64,000 nt of DNA from Anaerolineaceae bacterium (GCA_026708325.1 JAPOVC010000028.1:56633-120632), one strand, 5' to 3'; shown: positions 51,652 through 60,247, numbered from the stretch's first letter. The notes: generated by a model not told the origin, from the sequence alone. Translations and numbers: made by a program.

Positions 51652-52365
51652 CTAAAAAGCGTCGTCAAAGGGGTGAAAGAGATGATAGGCCGTCCAGCCC
51701 CCGTCAACCCGCAACACCTCACCGGTGACGAAGGAGGACTCCCTGTCATCGGCGAGGAACAGTGCGGCTTCCACCATTTCCTGGGCCCGCGCCGCCCGGC
51801 CCAGCGGAATGCGCTCCAACAGGTGGTCGTCGGGCGGGTTGGCGGCGTCCTGCACCACGCCCCGGGCGATTGCGTTGACGCGCAGGCCCAGCGGCGCCCA
51901 GTCCACCGCCAGCGACTTTGTCAACATGTAAAGGCCGGCCTCCTGCGAGTTGCGCAACGCCTGCCCGGCCGGCGCGAAAAGGCCCGCTACAGTCGCCAGG
52001 AAGATGACCCGCCCTGCGCCGCGGGACTTCATGTTCTCGCCAACGACCTGTGCACAGTTGCAAATGTCGTCCAGCCCGGCTGCTGCTGACGCTCCGTCCG
52101 GCGGCGAAGCGTGGTGCAGCCAGACGTCAATCCCGCCCAGCTGGTCGACGACGTTGCCAATGACGGCCCTTGACGCCTCGTGGTCCCGCAGGTCGAGGGC
52201 GTACCAACGTACGCCGATGGCCTCGGCCGCAGAGCCGCCCCGGCCGTCGCTGCCGGCCAGCGCCACCTGGGCGCCCTCCTGCAGCAAGGAGCGGGCGAGC
52301 GAGAGACACAACGCATCGCATTCCCCGGTGATGAGGGCAACCTGGCCCGAAAGACGTGGGCTCAC
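51652..52365 (-). CDS. Degenerate SDR-fold protein lacking cofactor and catalytic motifs
   Basis: A 237-residue protein that aligns with SDR enzymes along its length (LTKSLAVDWAPLGLRVNAIARG, FVTGEVLRVDGG) but has lost the working residues. The Gly-rich TGxxxGxG reads TGECDALC, NNAG reads HHAS, the catalytic Ser position reads LAT, and YxxxK reads Arg138...Glu142 (ALRNSQEAG). It is intact and of normal length, so it looks like a maintained pseudo-enzyme rather than a decaying gene. GTG 52365 overlaps the stop of the canonical SDR gene upstream (GTGA), implying coupled, perhaps stoichiometric, expression and a possible heteromer (inference). A longer reading to 52404 overlaps that gene by 43 bp. 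Confidence 0.83.
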   Translation of the reverse strand: MSPRLSGQVALITGECDALCLSLARSLLQEGAQVALAGSDGRGGSAAEAIGVRWYALDLRDHEASRAVIGNVVDQLGGIDVWLHHASPPDGASAAAGLDDICNCAQVVGENMKSRGAGRVIFLATVAGLFAPAGQALRNSQEAGLYMLTKSLAVDWAPLGLRVNAIARGVVQDAANPPDDHLLERIPLGRAARAQEMVEAALFLADDRESSFVTGEVLRVDGGWTAYHLFHPFDDAF

Positions 52366-53156
52366 CGGGCCTCCCTGGCCGGCAGGCCGTCCCAGGCGAT
52401 CCAACCGCCGTCCGCGGCTATGGTGGTCGCGGTAATGTAACTGGCGCGGTCGCTGACGAGGAAACGCGCCACGCTGGCGATCTCTTCCACTTCCGCCACG
52501 CGACCCATGGGCGTACGCCGCTCATACTGGTCCAGCGACGCCACGCCCTGTTCGACCAGGGACTGCAGAATACTGGTGCGGGTAACGCCCGGGGCCACGC
52601 TGACGACGCGCACGCCACGGCGCGCCCATTCGCAACCGATGTTTTCGGTCAGGCTGATGACGCCGGCCTTGGCGGCATCGTAAGCGGCGCGCAGGGGCCA
52701 GGCGCCGTAGCCGGCGATGGAACTGATGTTCAAAATGACGCCCGACCCCTGACGCAACATGACGGCCCCCACGGCGCGGGTACAAATGAAGACGCCGTTG
52801 AGCATCACGTCCACCTGCAGCTGCCAGTCGCTGTCCGGGTGACTCTCGGTTGGGCTGATGATGTTCATGCCGGCGTTGTTGACAAGGATGTCGACCTGCC
52901 CGTGGCGTTGCAGCGCGGCCTCGACCAGGGCGTCCACGCTCTCCTTGGAGCGCACGTCGCACTGCTGCGCCCAGGCGCTGTGGCCGCAGTCCCGCAGTTG
53001 CTGCGCGGCGGCCTCGCCCGCTGCATGTTCCAGTTCGGCGATGACGCAGGTGGCGCCGGCTGAGCAGAAGGCGCGGGCGATGCCCAGGCCGATGCCGCGC
53101 CCGGCGCCGGTGATGATGGCGATGCGCCCGGCGAGTTCGTTATCGGGTGGGGTCAT
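52362..53156 (-). CDS. SDR family oxidoreductase
   Basis: A 264-residue classical SDR. TGAGRGIG (16-23), NNAG (93-96), catalytic Ser146 (NISSIAG), Tyr159 and Lys163 (YDAAKAG). The C-terminal YITATTIAADGGW matches the family. Glu41 after the second strand (VIAELEH) suggests preference for NAD over NADP. First gene of the minus-strand unit SDR, pseudo-SDR, SDR, SMP-30. The 192-bp gap upstream (53157-53348) is shared with divergent hemH; no clear operator was seen. Confidence 0.9.
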   Translation of the reverse strand: MTPPDNELAGRIAIITGAGRGIGLGIARAFCSAGATCVIAELEHAAGEAAAQQLRDCGHSAWAQQCDVRSKESVDALVEAALQRHGQVDILVNNAGMNIISPTESHPDSDWQLQVDVMLNGVFICTRAVGAVMLRQGSGVILNISSIAGYGAWPLRAAYDAAKAGVISLTENIGCEWARRGVRVVSVAPGVTRTSILQSLVEQGVASLDQYERRTPMGRVAEVEEIASVARFLVSDRASYITATTIAADGGWIAWDGLPAREAR

Positions 53157-53348
53157 GCTGTTTTCCCGGGCACTGTCAGGCTTTTGATGAGTAACAAGGA
53201 TATGGAAACGATCATTTGGAAACTATAGCCAGACAGGAACTTGCATACCAGCGAGGGAAGGGACGTTCAATGGTCCGCGGTTGAAGTTGGTAGCGGTTTC
53301 GGCCAGACTGGTCGCCTCGATATTTCGCATTGTCAGGACAGGAAATTC

Positions 53349-54386
53349 ATGCTCGATCCCGGAACTGGAACGTCCGGTGTTCCCGCCGCGGCGGGTGGCA
53401 GGATCGGCGTTTTGCTCGTCAACCTGGGGACGCCGGATGGCACCGGTTACTGGCCCGTACGCCGCTACCTGGCTGAATTCCTGTGGGACCGACGCGTCAT
53501 TGAGACGGCGCGACTGCCCTGGTGGCTCATTCTGCACGGCCTGGTGCTGCCGCGTCGTCCCTTCAGATCGGGCAGGGCCTATGCCAAAATCTGGGACCGG
53601 GAACGAAACGAATCGCCGATCAAGACCATCACGCGCGAACAGTGCGACGGGATAGCGGAAGCGCTGGAACGTTTCACGGAGCTGCACATTGACTGGGCCA
53701 TGCGTTACGGGTCCCCGTCGATGGAAGAGCGGATCCTCGCCCTGACGGAAGCAGGTTGCGATCGCATTCTGCTTTTTCCGCTGTATCCGCAGTATTCGGC
53801 CACGTCAACAGCCAGTGTGCAGGACAAGGCCTTTGACGTCCTGAAGGGCATGCGTCTGCAGCCCGCCATCCGAACAGTGCCGGCCTTTTACGACCATCCC
53901 CTGTACATTGAAGCGACCTGCGCCAACTTGAAGTGCCATTTGGATTCGCTGGCCTGGGAAGCGGAAGTTGTGCTGGTCTCGTTTCACGGTCTGCCGAAAC
54001 GCAACATCGAACTGGGGGACCCTTATCTTGAGCAGTGTTACAGGACTCTGAAACTGATGAAAGGGCGCATGGGACCTGATGGCGACAAGCTGGAGGTGGT
54101 CTTCCAGTCCCGCTTCGGCAGGGAAGAGTGGTTGCAGCCCTACGCCGAAGCCAGGGTGCGCGAACTGGCCCGCTCGGGCGCGCGCAACGTGGTCGTCGTG
54201 GCGCCGGGTTTCGTAGCGGACTGTCTGGAGACGCTTGAGGAATTGTCCATCGGACTGCAGGAAGTCTTCGAGGAGGAGGGTGGCGAAAACTTCTCGACCG
54301 TGCCCTGTCTGAACTACAGTGAGGGCGCGCGATGCCTCTTTGCCGCCCTGATCCAAAGCGAACTCGCCGGCTGGCTGCGCGAGTAA
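53349..54386 (+). CDS. hemH: Ferrochelatase
   Basis: A 345-residue enzyme that inserts Fe(II) into a porphyrin (protoporphyrin IX or coproporphyrin III) at the end of haem synthesis. Landmarks: GVLLVNLGTPDG, RRYLAEFLWDRRV, YGSPSMEE, LFPLYPQYSATSTASV, the metal-site His213 in LVSFHGLPKRNI, and VVVVAPGFVADCLETLEEL with the conserved Glu. ATG 53349 is chosen with AGGACAGGA upstream; a longer frame to 53241 is not family-like. A P-loop kinase follows after 43 bp. No other haem genes are in the window. Confidence 0.93.
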   Translation: MLDPGTGTSGVPAAAGGRIGVLLVNLGTPDGTGYWPVRRYLAEFLWDRRVIETARLPWWLILHGLVLPRRPFRSGRAYAKIWDRERNESPIKTITREQCDGIAEALERFTELHIDWAMRYGSPSMEERILALTEAGCDRILLFPLYPQYSATSTASVQDKAFDVLKGMRLQPAIRTVPAFYDHPLYIEATCANLKCHLDSLAWEAEVVLVSFHGLPKRNIELGDPYLEQCYRTLKLMKGRMGPDGDKLEVVFQSRFGREEWLQPYAEARVRELARSGARNVVVVAPGFVADCLETLEELSIGLQEVFEEEGGENFSTVPCLNYSEGARCLFAALIQSELAGWLRE

Positions 54387-54429
54387 AGGGCTCACTCGCA
54401 GAGTGTTCTTGCGTTAGACTGGCCGCGCT

Positions 54430-55230
54430 GTGGCAAGCAAAGGGCGTGATTGCGTGGAACTGGAACTGGAAGTCAGTGGCTTTGTAGACCGGGCGGTCTT
54501 CGACGACGGGGAGATCGAGACGCTGCATCGACCGCTGCTGCGGCATTTGACCCGCCTGGCACGCGACTCAAGGCCCCCTTTCATTGTGCTGCTGGGCGCC
54601 ACGGCCGGGTCCGGCAAGTCCATTTTGGCGGCATTCTGGGAGTTGCTGTCCCACAAGGACGATGAACTGCTCTCCGCGCAGGCCCTGTCGATTGACGGCT
54701 TTCACTTTCCCAACCGGGTCATGAAGCGACGCACAATCCTGCGCGACGGCAAGCAGCGGTTGATGCACGATTACAAGGGCGCGCCAGAAAGTTTCGATCT
54801 GGCCGGCATCCGCAAAAAACTGTCGGCGCTGCGGCAGGGCGATTCCATTCGTTGGCCACTCTATGACCGCAAGATTCACGATCCGGTAGAGGACGCCATC
54901 GCCGTCACCAGTCCCTTGCTCATCCTTGAGGGTAACTACGTGCTGCTGGACGTGCCTGGCTGGCGCGAACTGCGAGATCTCGCCAATTTCGGCATCTTCC
55001 TCGAAACGGACGTCGACCTGACGCGCGAGCGCCTGCGCCAGCGAAAGTTGCGGGGCGGTTACGACGAGGACTGGGTCGTGGGGCATTACGCCCGCAGCGA
55101 CGGGCCAAACACAGCGTTGATCCTTGGACAGCGTCTCACGGCGGACATCACCCTCAGCTGGCGCGATGCCGATGGGCGCGGCGGCTGGGATGCGAAAGAC
55201 GGCGAACTGAAGACATGGGGCAGGGCATGA
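54430..55230 (+). CDS. P-loop kinase (uridine kinase / fructokinase-like)
   Basis: A 266-residue P-loop protein of the uridine kinase/phosphoribulokinase-like group. Walker A GATAGSGKS (about 56-64), ALSIDGFHFPNRVM (substrate Asp), YKGAPESFDLAG, PLYDRKIHDPV and LLILEGNYVLLD (Walker B). The later ERLRQRKLRGG provides lid arginines. This style occurs in fructose kinases and YggC-like kinases; the substrate is not decided. The start is uncertain: GTG 54430 has no good ribosome-binding site, and GTG 54454 is an alternative. It is coupled by ATGA to the enolase-superfamily gene, suggesting a sugar or sugar-acid pathway. Confidence 0.8.
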   Translation: MASKGRDCVELELEVSGFVDRAVFDDGEIETLHRPLLRHLTRLARDSRPPFIVLLGATAGSGKSILAAFWELLSHKDDELLSAQALSIDGFHFPNRVMKRRTILRDGKQRLMHDYKGAPESFDLAGIRKKLSALRQGDSIRWPLYDRKIHDPVEDAIAVTSPLLILEGNYVLLDVPGWRELRDLANFGIFLETDVDLTRERLRQRKLRGGYDEDWVVGHYARSDGPNTALILGQRLTADITLSWRDADGRGGWDAKDGELKTWGRA

Positions 55231-56408
55231 AAATCGAACGCATTCGTCTGATTCCGGTCATGATTCCGCGCCGCACCGGCATAGACAATCGTCACGTCAT
55301 CGTACGCCTGGACGCGGCGGGTGACTGGACCGGCTGGGGCGAAATGAGCGATCTGTCGCATTTGCCGCTCTACCAGATGGACCTGGCCAACCTGGAAGGG
55401 GCGTTGAATGACCTGCTGGTCGGCGTGGACGCGCGCGCCATTGCCCCGATCGAAGAGTTGATGGAGCGCGCCTACACTGTCGAGGGGCACAAGTACAGCC
55501 GCTCCGGCCTGGTGCGCCAGGGCATTGACCTGGCGTTACACGACCTGCAGGCGCGGCGCGCGGGAGTCCCGCTGCACGCACTATTGGGCGGCGCGCTGCG
55601 CGATCGCTTCAAGGTGTGCTACCCGATCTTTCGCATGCGCTCCGAGGCCGAAATCGCGCCCAACCTGGAGCGCATCGCGGAGATGGCAAAGCGGGGATTC
55701 GATCTCATTCGCGTTTACGTCGGGGCCAACGTGGAGACGGACCTGCGATTCTTCCAGGCCTTTGGCGAGCGTTTCGGCGACAGCATACGCATCAAGTCCA
55801 TCGACTTCTCAAATCTGCTGGACTGGCGTCGTTCGCTGGCCGCCACGGAGCGTTATGCCGACCTGGCGGACTGGATGCTGATTGAAAGCCCGGCGCCGGA
55901 AGAGGACTACGGCGGCCTGGCGGAATTTCGGCGCCGCAGTCGCTGGCCGGTCTCCGAACACGTCAACCATCTCTGGCATGGCTGGCAGTTACTGCGAGGC
56001 GACTGTGTGGACATTCTCAACGTATCACCCTACGTCCTGGGCGGCCTGCGGCCCTGCCTGCGCGCCATCGCCCTCGCCGAGGCGGCCCACGCCAGCGTGC
56101 TCATTGGCACCACCCAGGAACTCAACCTCGGCACGGCGGGCGTGGCGCACCTGGGCGCGGTTGCCCGCGTGCTGGACTATCCCGCGGACAACACAGGCCC
56201 GGAACTCTACACGGCTGACGTGGTCCGGGAAGCGCTGCGCTACGAGGGGGGCCACTTGCTGGTGCCGGAAGGCGCCGGCCTGGGGGTCGAGGTGGACGAG
56301 GCCCTGCTGAATGAGCGGCGCACGGGTCTGGCAAGCACCTTTGGCACGGACCTGGTGGGTCTGCTGGACCGCACGTCCGCGGACGAACGGGGCGACACAA
56401 AGGGCTGA
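55227..56408 (+). CDS. Enolase superfamily protein with altered KxK site
   Basis: A 393-residue protein with the mandelate racemase/muconate lactonizing enzyme fold: N-terminal capping domain (1-125, GWGEMSDLSHLP, GIDLALHDLQARRAGVPLHALLGG) and barrel domain. Metal ligands seem present (Asp in IKSIDFSN, Glu in MLIESPAP, Glu in PVSEHVNH). The KxK base on the second barrel strand is replaced: FDLIRVYVGAN has Arg-Val-Tyr where Lys-x-Lys is expected. Proton abstraction must use another residue, or activity is lost. ATG 55227 overlaps the kinase stop (ATGA), and the pair follows hemH on the same strand. The substrate is unknown. Confidence 0.82.
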   Translation: MKIERIRLIPVMIPRRTGIDNRHVIVRLDAAGDWTGWGEMSDLSHLPLYQMDLANLEGALNDLLVGVDARAIAPIEELMERAYTVEGHKYSRSGLVRQGIDLALHDLQARRAGVPLHALLGGALRDRFKVCYPIFRMRSEAEIAPNLERIAEMAKRGFDLIRVYVGANVETDLRFFQAFGERFGDSIRIKSIDFSNLLDWRRSLAATERYADLADWMLIESPAPEEDYGGLAEFRRRSRWPVSEHVNHLWHGWQLLRGDCVDILNVSPYVLGGLRPCLRAIALAEAAHASVLIGTTQELNLGTAGVAHLGAVARVLDYPADNTGPELYTADVVREALRYEGGHLLVPEGAGLGVEVDEALLNERRTGLASTFGTDLVGLLDRTSADERGDTKG

Positions 56409-56413
56409 GCCAA

Positions 56414-57148
56414 TCAGCGCCGCAAGAGTTCGGCCAGCGGCCGAGGATTCCCGCCCGTCAAGACTTCATTGAACAACTGGCCGCGGCGCTGCCAGATGCG
56501 CTCGGCATGGGCGTCCTCACGACTCCTGAGGATGCGCCAGCGGTCGTCAATGATCTCGATGGCGCAATGGTCGTCAAGCGCCAGGCCCACGCAGGTCTGA
56601 CCCCGCATGAATTCACGAAAGGGCTCCAGTCGTTCCTCAATGACGGCGTGGGCGCAGAAAACGGCATTGAAATAACCCAGGGCACGAACGCGGATGTAGG
56701 GAAAGTCGTCGGGGTTGTTGTAGCGGCGTGAAGCGCTGTATCCGTAGCGGAACCAGCACAGGCCGCCCGCGCTAAGGCCGGCCAGCACGCAACCCCGGTC
56801 TCGCGCTGCGTGGAAGAGTTGATCGATGCCCAGGCGTCGCCACAGTTTCAACATGCGCAGCGAGTTGCCACCACCGACGTAGATCAGGTCGGCCCAGGCA
56901 AACTTGTGCGCGATGGCGTCCGCAGTTGGGCGATCGCGCAGGGTGGTCAGCGTGTCCGTGTGGCAGCCGAGACGCTCGCCGTAGTGCCTTTGGAATTCGG
57001 CTGCCTTTTCCGGGTCATCGCCGCTGGCAGTCCCGACGAAGAGCGCCCGGGGCCGGTCCTTTCCGGTCAACGCGACAATCCGCTCGTCGATGGGCAGGTT
57101 TTCGCCTTCCACCATGCCGCCGCCGCCAAGGGCCACAATTCTGCTCAT
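56414..57148 (-). CDS. Peptidase S51 family protein (dipeptidase E / cyanophycinase-like)
   Basis: A 244-residue serine hydrolase of family S51. It starts RIVALGGGG; LIYVGGGNSLRML and the nucleophile Ser126 in VLAGLSAGGLCWF are clear, followed by DFPYIRVRALGYFN and a His in AHAVIEER. Members cleave Asp-X dipeptides or cyanophycin-like peptides. The size fits peptidase E more than cyanophycinase. ATG 57148 overlaps the stop of the GT4 gene (ATGA), making it the last gene of the tsaE-tsaB-rimI-GT4 unit. GGAGGAGG lies upstream of this ATG inside the GT4 gene. Confidence 0.87.
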   Translation of the reverse strand: MSRIVALGGGGMVEGENLPIDERIVALTGKDRPRALFVGTASGDDPEKAAEFQRHYGERLGCHTDTLTTLRDRPTADAIAHKFAWADLIYVGGGNSLRMLKLWRRLGIDQLFHAARDRGCVLAGLSAGGLCWFRYGYSASRRYNNPDDFPYIRVRALGYFNAVFCAHAVIEERLEPFREFMRGQTCVGLALDDHCAIEIIDDRWRILRSREDAHAERIWQRRGQLFNEVLTGGNPRPLAELLRR

Positions 57149-58368
57149 GTCTCCTCCTCCTTTCCGGCCGCCCGTAGCAGGATTTGCTCGTAACGTAGAC
57201 ACTGGACCTCTACGTCGACGTTGTCCCTGGCCCAGGCCCGGCCGTTGCGGCCGCAGCGCTGGCGCAATTCCTCATCATCCAGCAGCTGGACAATGGCGTC
57301 GGTGAACCCCGCGACGTCGCCCGGGCTGACCGCGATGCCTCCGCCGCTATCGCGGATGATGCGCGCCGACTCGCCGGCGCAGGCAGCGACGACCGGCGTG
57401 CCGCTGGCGAGGGATTCGTAAAGGCGCGCCGGTAAGGTCCCCTGGTAGAGTTCATGGTCACGCAGGGCGAAACAGGAAATGTCGGCGGCAGCCCAGGCGG
57501 AGGGAATATCCTCACTTGTCAGCCAGGAAATGAGTCTGACGTTTGCGGCCGGACCGCGCAGAATGTCGCGCTGGCTGCCATCGCCAATGAGCAGCAAAAG
57601 AAGGTCCCCGCGGGGTTCCAGGCGACGGGCCGCCTGCAGCAGGATGTCGAAATCATACTGGGTGGCGAAGGTGCCGATGCATGCCACGATCCGATGGTCC
57701 TGCAGCGCGTGACGTATCCGAAAGTCCCGCCCGCAAAGGTCCGGGCGCAGACGCCGCAAATCGACCATGAAGAGGAGGGTATGCATCTCCGGCGCCGGCC
57801 GGATGCGTTCAGCGATCCTGCGCGCCCATTCGGGGCTGATGGTCACGATTGCCCTTGCATGACGATACAGGCTGTTGACGACACTCCGCGCAAGACGGTA
57901 AACGGCATGTGATTCCTGCATGGCGCCAATTCCAAGAAGATGGTCCGGCCACAGGTCGCTCACGCTGAGCACGTAGGGGGCGCGAAACCAGCGGGCCAGC
58001 AGCTTGCCGGCCAGGGCAGTGGGCATGGGCTGGGATTCGACGAGCAGCAGGTCCGGTCCTGGCAGGGACCAGCCCCGCAGCAACGCGCCAATCGTGAAAC
58101 TGATTTGGGTCAACAGACGACGGCGAATTCGTGGAGATGGCGAAGCCCATAGCCAGACCCTCACGACCCGCACCTGGCCGCGCGTCTCCACCCTTGTCCA
58201 TGCGCCCCGGTAACCGTCTGCGATACGACCCTGGGGGTGATGGGGCATGGGCGCCAGCACTGTCACCTGGTGGCCCCGTGACGCCAGGTAATGGGCCAGC
58301 TGGGAGAATCGGGCGGATGCCGCGCCGGAATCGGGTTCAAACCAGGACGTGACAAACAGGATTCGCAT
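57145..58368 (-). CDS. Glycosyltransferase family 4 (WbuB-like)
   Basis: A 407-residue GT-B glycosyltransferase. N terminus: ILFVTSWFEPDSGAASARFSQLAHYLASRGHQVTVLAPMP, as in WbuB/WcaI-like enzymes. The middle has PYVLSVSDLWPDHLLGIGAM and the donor domain IGTFATQYDFDILLQAARRL, LLLIGDGSQRD and LPARLYESLASGTPVVAACAGES. Such enzymes transfer N-acetyl amino sugars in surface polysaccharide synthesis. The gene starts 2 nt after rimI and its stop overlaps the S51 peptidase gene, so a glycan gene is embedded in a tRNA-modification operon. No partner polysaccharide genes are next to it. Confidence 0.88.
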   Translation of the reverse strand: MRILFVTSWFEPDSGAASARFSQLAHYLASRGHQVTVLAPMPHHPQGRIADGYRGAWTRVETRGQVRVVRVWLWASPSPRIRRRLLTQISFTIGALLRGWSLPGPDLLLVESQPMPTALAGKLLARWFRAPYVLSVSDLWPDHLLGIGAMQESHAVYRLARSVVNSLYRHARAIVTISPEWARRIAERIRPAPEMHTLLFMVDLRRLRPDLCGRDFRIRHALQDHRIVACIGTFATQYDFDILLQAARRLEPRGDLLLLLIGDGSQRDILRGPAANVRLISWLTSEDIPSAWAAADISCFALRDHELYQGTLPARLYESLASGTPVVAACAGESARIIRDSGGGIAVSPGDVAGFTDAIVQLLDDEELRQRCGRNGRAWARDNVDVEVQCLRYEQILLRAAGKEEET

Positions 58369-58370
58369 GA

Positions 58371-58982
58371 TCAGGCGCCGAAAGACAGCGGCATAAGGTT
58401 GAATGCATCCACGTGACTCACCCTGACGCGAATGGCGTCGCAGTGCTGCAGCACCCGGTCACGGACGCCTGCATCCCCAAGATCAAGACGCATGTCGCAG
58501 CCGTCTTCGTTGCCTTCGCGATAGTAGCCGGCCTTCATTCCAAAGAGACGAAACCCGTATTTGTGGTAGAGATTGCGGGCGACGCGGTTGCTTTCGCGCA
58601 CTTCCAGCACCACGCTGGAGGCCTGGCGCACCAGCGCGCGGCGGATCAGGGCAGCCAGCAACAATTCTCCGTAGCCGAGGCCGCGGTGGTCCGGATGCGT
58701 CGCCAGGGTACTGATGTGGGCTTCACCGGCAATCAGCCACATGCCGCCATAGCCGACGACGAGCTCTGCTGGCGTCCTGGCGCCTGGTAATCGCAAATGG
58801 CGACGCCAGCCCGGCGGCCGGGGCACCAGGCCATCGCAGAGCACGACAAGGTGGCTGTGATTGCGCATGCCGATTTCGTCGCGCCAGGAACGCTTGGGCC
58901 AGGGCGGGCGAAAGCAATGAGCGTCGATGGCCGCCACCTGGTCGATGTCTTCAGGGCGCATGGGGCGCAAATGTACGCTCAT
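58371..58982 (-). CDS. rimI: GNAT acetyltransferase, RimI-like
   Basis: A 203-residue acetyltransferase. The N terminus VHLRPMRPEDIDQVAAIDAHCF and the acetyl-CoA loop HPDHRGLGYGELLLAALIRRAL (Q/R-x-x-G-x-G/A type), then VVLEVRESNRVARNLYHKYGFRLFG, fit RimI, which acetylates ribosomal protein S18 or other N termini. There is an insertion of about 25 residues around PRPPGWRRHLRLPGART compared with short RimI. ATG 58982 overlaps the tsaB stop (ATGA). The order tsaE-tsaB-rimI is a widespread operon. Confidence 0.87.
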   Translation of the reverse strand: MSVHLRPMRPEDIDQVAAIDAHCFRPPWPKRSWRDEIGMRNHSHLVVLCDGLVPRPPGWRRHLRLPGARTPAELVVGYGGMWLIAGEAHISTLATHPDHRGLGYGELLLAALIRRALVRQASSVVLEVRESNRVARNLYHKYGFRLFGMKAGYYREGNEDGCDMRLDLGDAGVRDRVLQHCDAIRVRVSHVDAFNLMPLSFGA

Positions 58983-59662
58983 GGCGTATCACGCGTGGCG
59001 ATGTAGCGGGCCGTGACCGTGCCCGGGTCAAAGTCACCCGGCGCGCCTCGCCGCAATCGTGCCAGAGCGATTTCCGCAAGGAAGCCGGCGCGGCGCAGGG
59101 AATGCGCCGGCGACGCCAGTTGCAGGGGCGAACCCGCCGCCTGCGCCCCTGTCAGCCGGTCGCGATCGCAGGCGCCCAGCTCGCCGGCGATGAAGGTCGG
59201 CGCCATCAGTGACCGTAACAGAGTCTCCAGATCTGTCAGGGTCTCTTCGCCCTTCGCCTGCCAACGTCCTTCGCAGTGACGAAAACGCGCCGCAATATAG
59301 CGCTTGCGTCCCGCAGACAGCAGGATGAGCAAGGCATGATCCGGGCAGGGAGGCAGAGCCGCTGCAAGTATGTCCTGGGTGTTGACCGCGACCAGGGGAA
59401 TGCCCCGCGCTGCAGCCAGACCCTTGGCAAAGGCCAAGCCAATCCGCAGGCCGGTGAAGGAACCCGGCCCGGCCGCCACCGCCATGGCAGCGAGTTCCGG
59501 TCCTCCCTGCGGCAACATGCGTTCAACCATCGGGGGCAACCCGGCACTGTGATGCCTGGCGCTGCGCCAGCTGTGTTCGGCGATCACTTCATGGCCGTCA
59601 TGCAGGGCGAGATTGATGCGATGGGTCGCGCTGTCGATGGCAAGTAACATGCCCGGGTTCAC
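58979..59662 (-). CDS. tsaB: tRNA threonylcarbamoyladenosine biosynthesis protein TsaB
   Basis: A 227-residue ASKHA-fold protein needed with TsaD and TsaE for t6A37 tRNA modification. MLLAIDSATHRINLALHDG, HSAGLPPMVERML, AVAAGPGSFTGLRIGLAFAKGLA and VNTQDILAAALP are family landmarks. GTG 59662 overlaps the tsaE stop (GTGA); an ATG four codons later is an alternative start. It lies between tsaE and rimI, the expected context. tsaD is not in the window. Confidence 0.92.
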   Translation of the reverse strand: MNPGMLLAIDSATHRINLALHDGHEVIAEHSWRSARHHSAGLPPMVERMLPQGGPELAAMAVAAGPGSFTGLRIGLAFAKGLAAARGIPLVAVNTQDILAAALPPCPDHALLILLSAGRKRYIAARFRHCEGRWQAKGEETLTDLETLLRSLMAPTFIAGELGACDRDRLTGAQAAGSPLQLASPAHSLRRAGFLAEIALARLRRGAPGDFDPGTVTARYIATRDTP

Positions 59663-60129
59663 AACGCCTGGGCCTGAAAGGCCTGCAACAGGCCCTCGTG
59701 ACGTTCACCCCTGGCCTTCAGCCGAATGCAGCGTCTTGCAGGCCCCAGGATTTCGAGCGAGACCCACAGCCGTCCAGGGGGCAGGGCTTCCCCCATACGT
59801 TCCGGCCATTCAATCAGGGCCGGGCCTTGCCTGGACAGCGCGTCTTCCAGTCCGGCCTGCATGGCGTCGAGGGCATCGCGCAAGCGGTAGCAGTCGATAT
59901 GGAAGAGCACGTCGTCGTCCGAATTGCGGCCGTGCTCGTGGACCAGCGTAAAGGTCGGGCTGGTCAAGGGTGGCTGCGCTCCCCAGCCCCTGCCTATGGC
60001 GGCTGCCAGGCAGGTCTTCCCCGCGCCCAGGCCGCCGCTGAGGCAAATGAGGTCGCCGGGCTGCAGGAGCCTGCCAAGCGCCATGCCCGCCAGTTGCGTC
60101 TGCCTGGGATTGTCGCTGATGACGCGCAC
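59659..60129 (-). CDS. tsaE: tRNA threonylcarbamoyladenosine biosynthesis ATPase TsaE
   Basis: A 156-residue P-loop ATPase of the t6A pathway. The Walker A is SGGLGAGKTCLAAAIGRG, followed by PLTSPTFTLVHEH, HIDCYRLRDALDAM and ALIEWPERMGEALP, all typical. First gene of the unit tsaE-tsaB-rimI-GT4-S51 peptidase. A TATACT box lies at 60150-60155 on this strand. Confidence 0.94.
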   Translation of the reverse strand: MRVISDNPRQTQLAGMALGRLLQPGDLICLSGGLGAGKTCLAAAIGRGWGAQPPLTSPTFTLVHEHGRNSDDDVLFHIDCYRLRDALDAMQAGLEDALSRQGPALIEWPERMGEALPPGRLWVSLEILGPARRCIRLKARGERHEGLLQAFQAQAL

Positions 60130-60149
60130 AACGCCTCCTGAACGCCCGC

Positions 60150-60155
60150 AGTATA
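60150..60155 (-). promoter_or_regulatory. Probable -10 of the tsaE operon
   Basis: TATACT (followed by GC) on the minus strand, about 20 nt before the tsaE ATG, giving a very short leader. No good -35 was seen. Confidence 0.4.
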
Positions 60156-60247
60156 GCGTTCGCGGGATCTTAATGAAGGTGGGGTTCGCGGCGACAGCGC
60201 CTGCTGGCTACACTTTCAGGCGCAGATCTGGCCAGGGAGAAATCGCA

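Noticed and set aside
53157..53348. Possible riboswitch or operator upstream of hemH and the SDR unit
   Set aside because: No recognisable aptamer, palindrome or Fur-like box was found in this 192-bp gap by eye.
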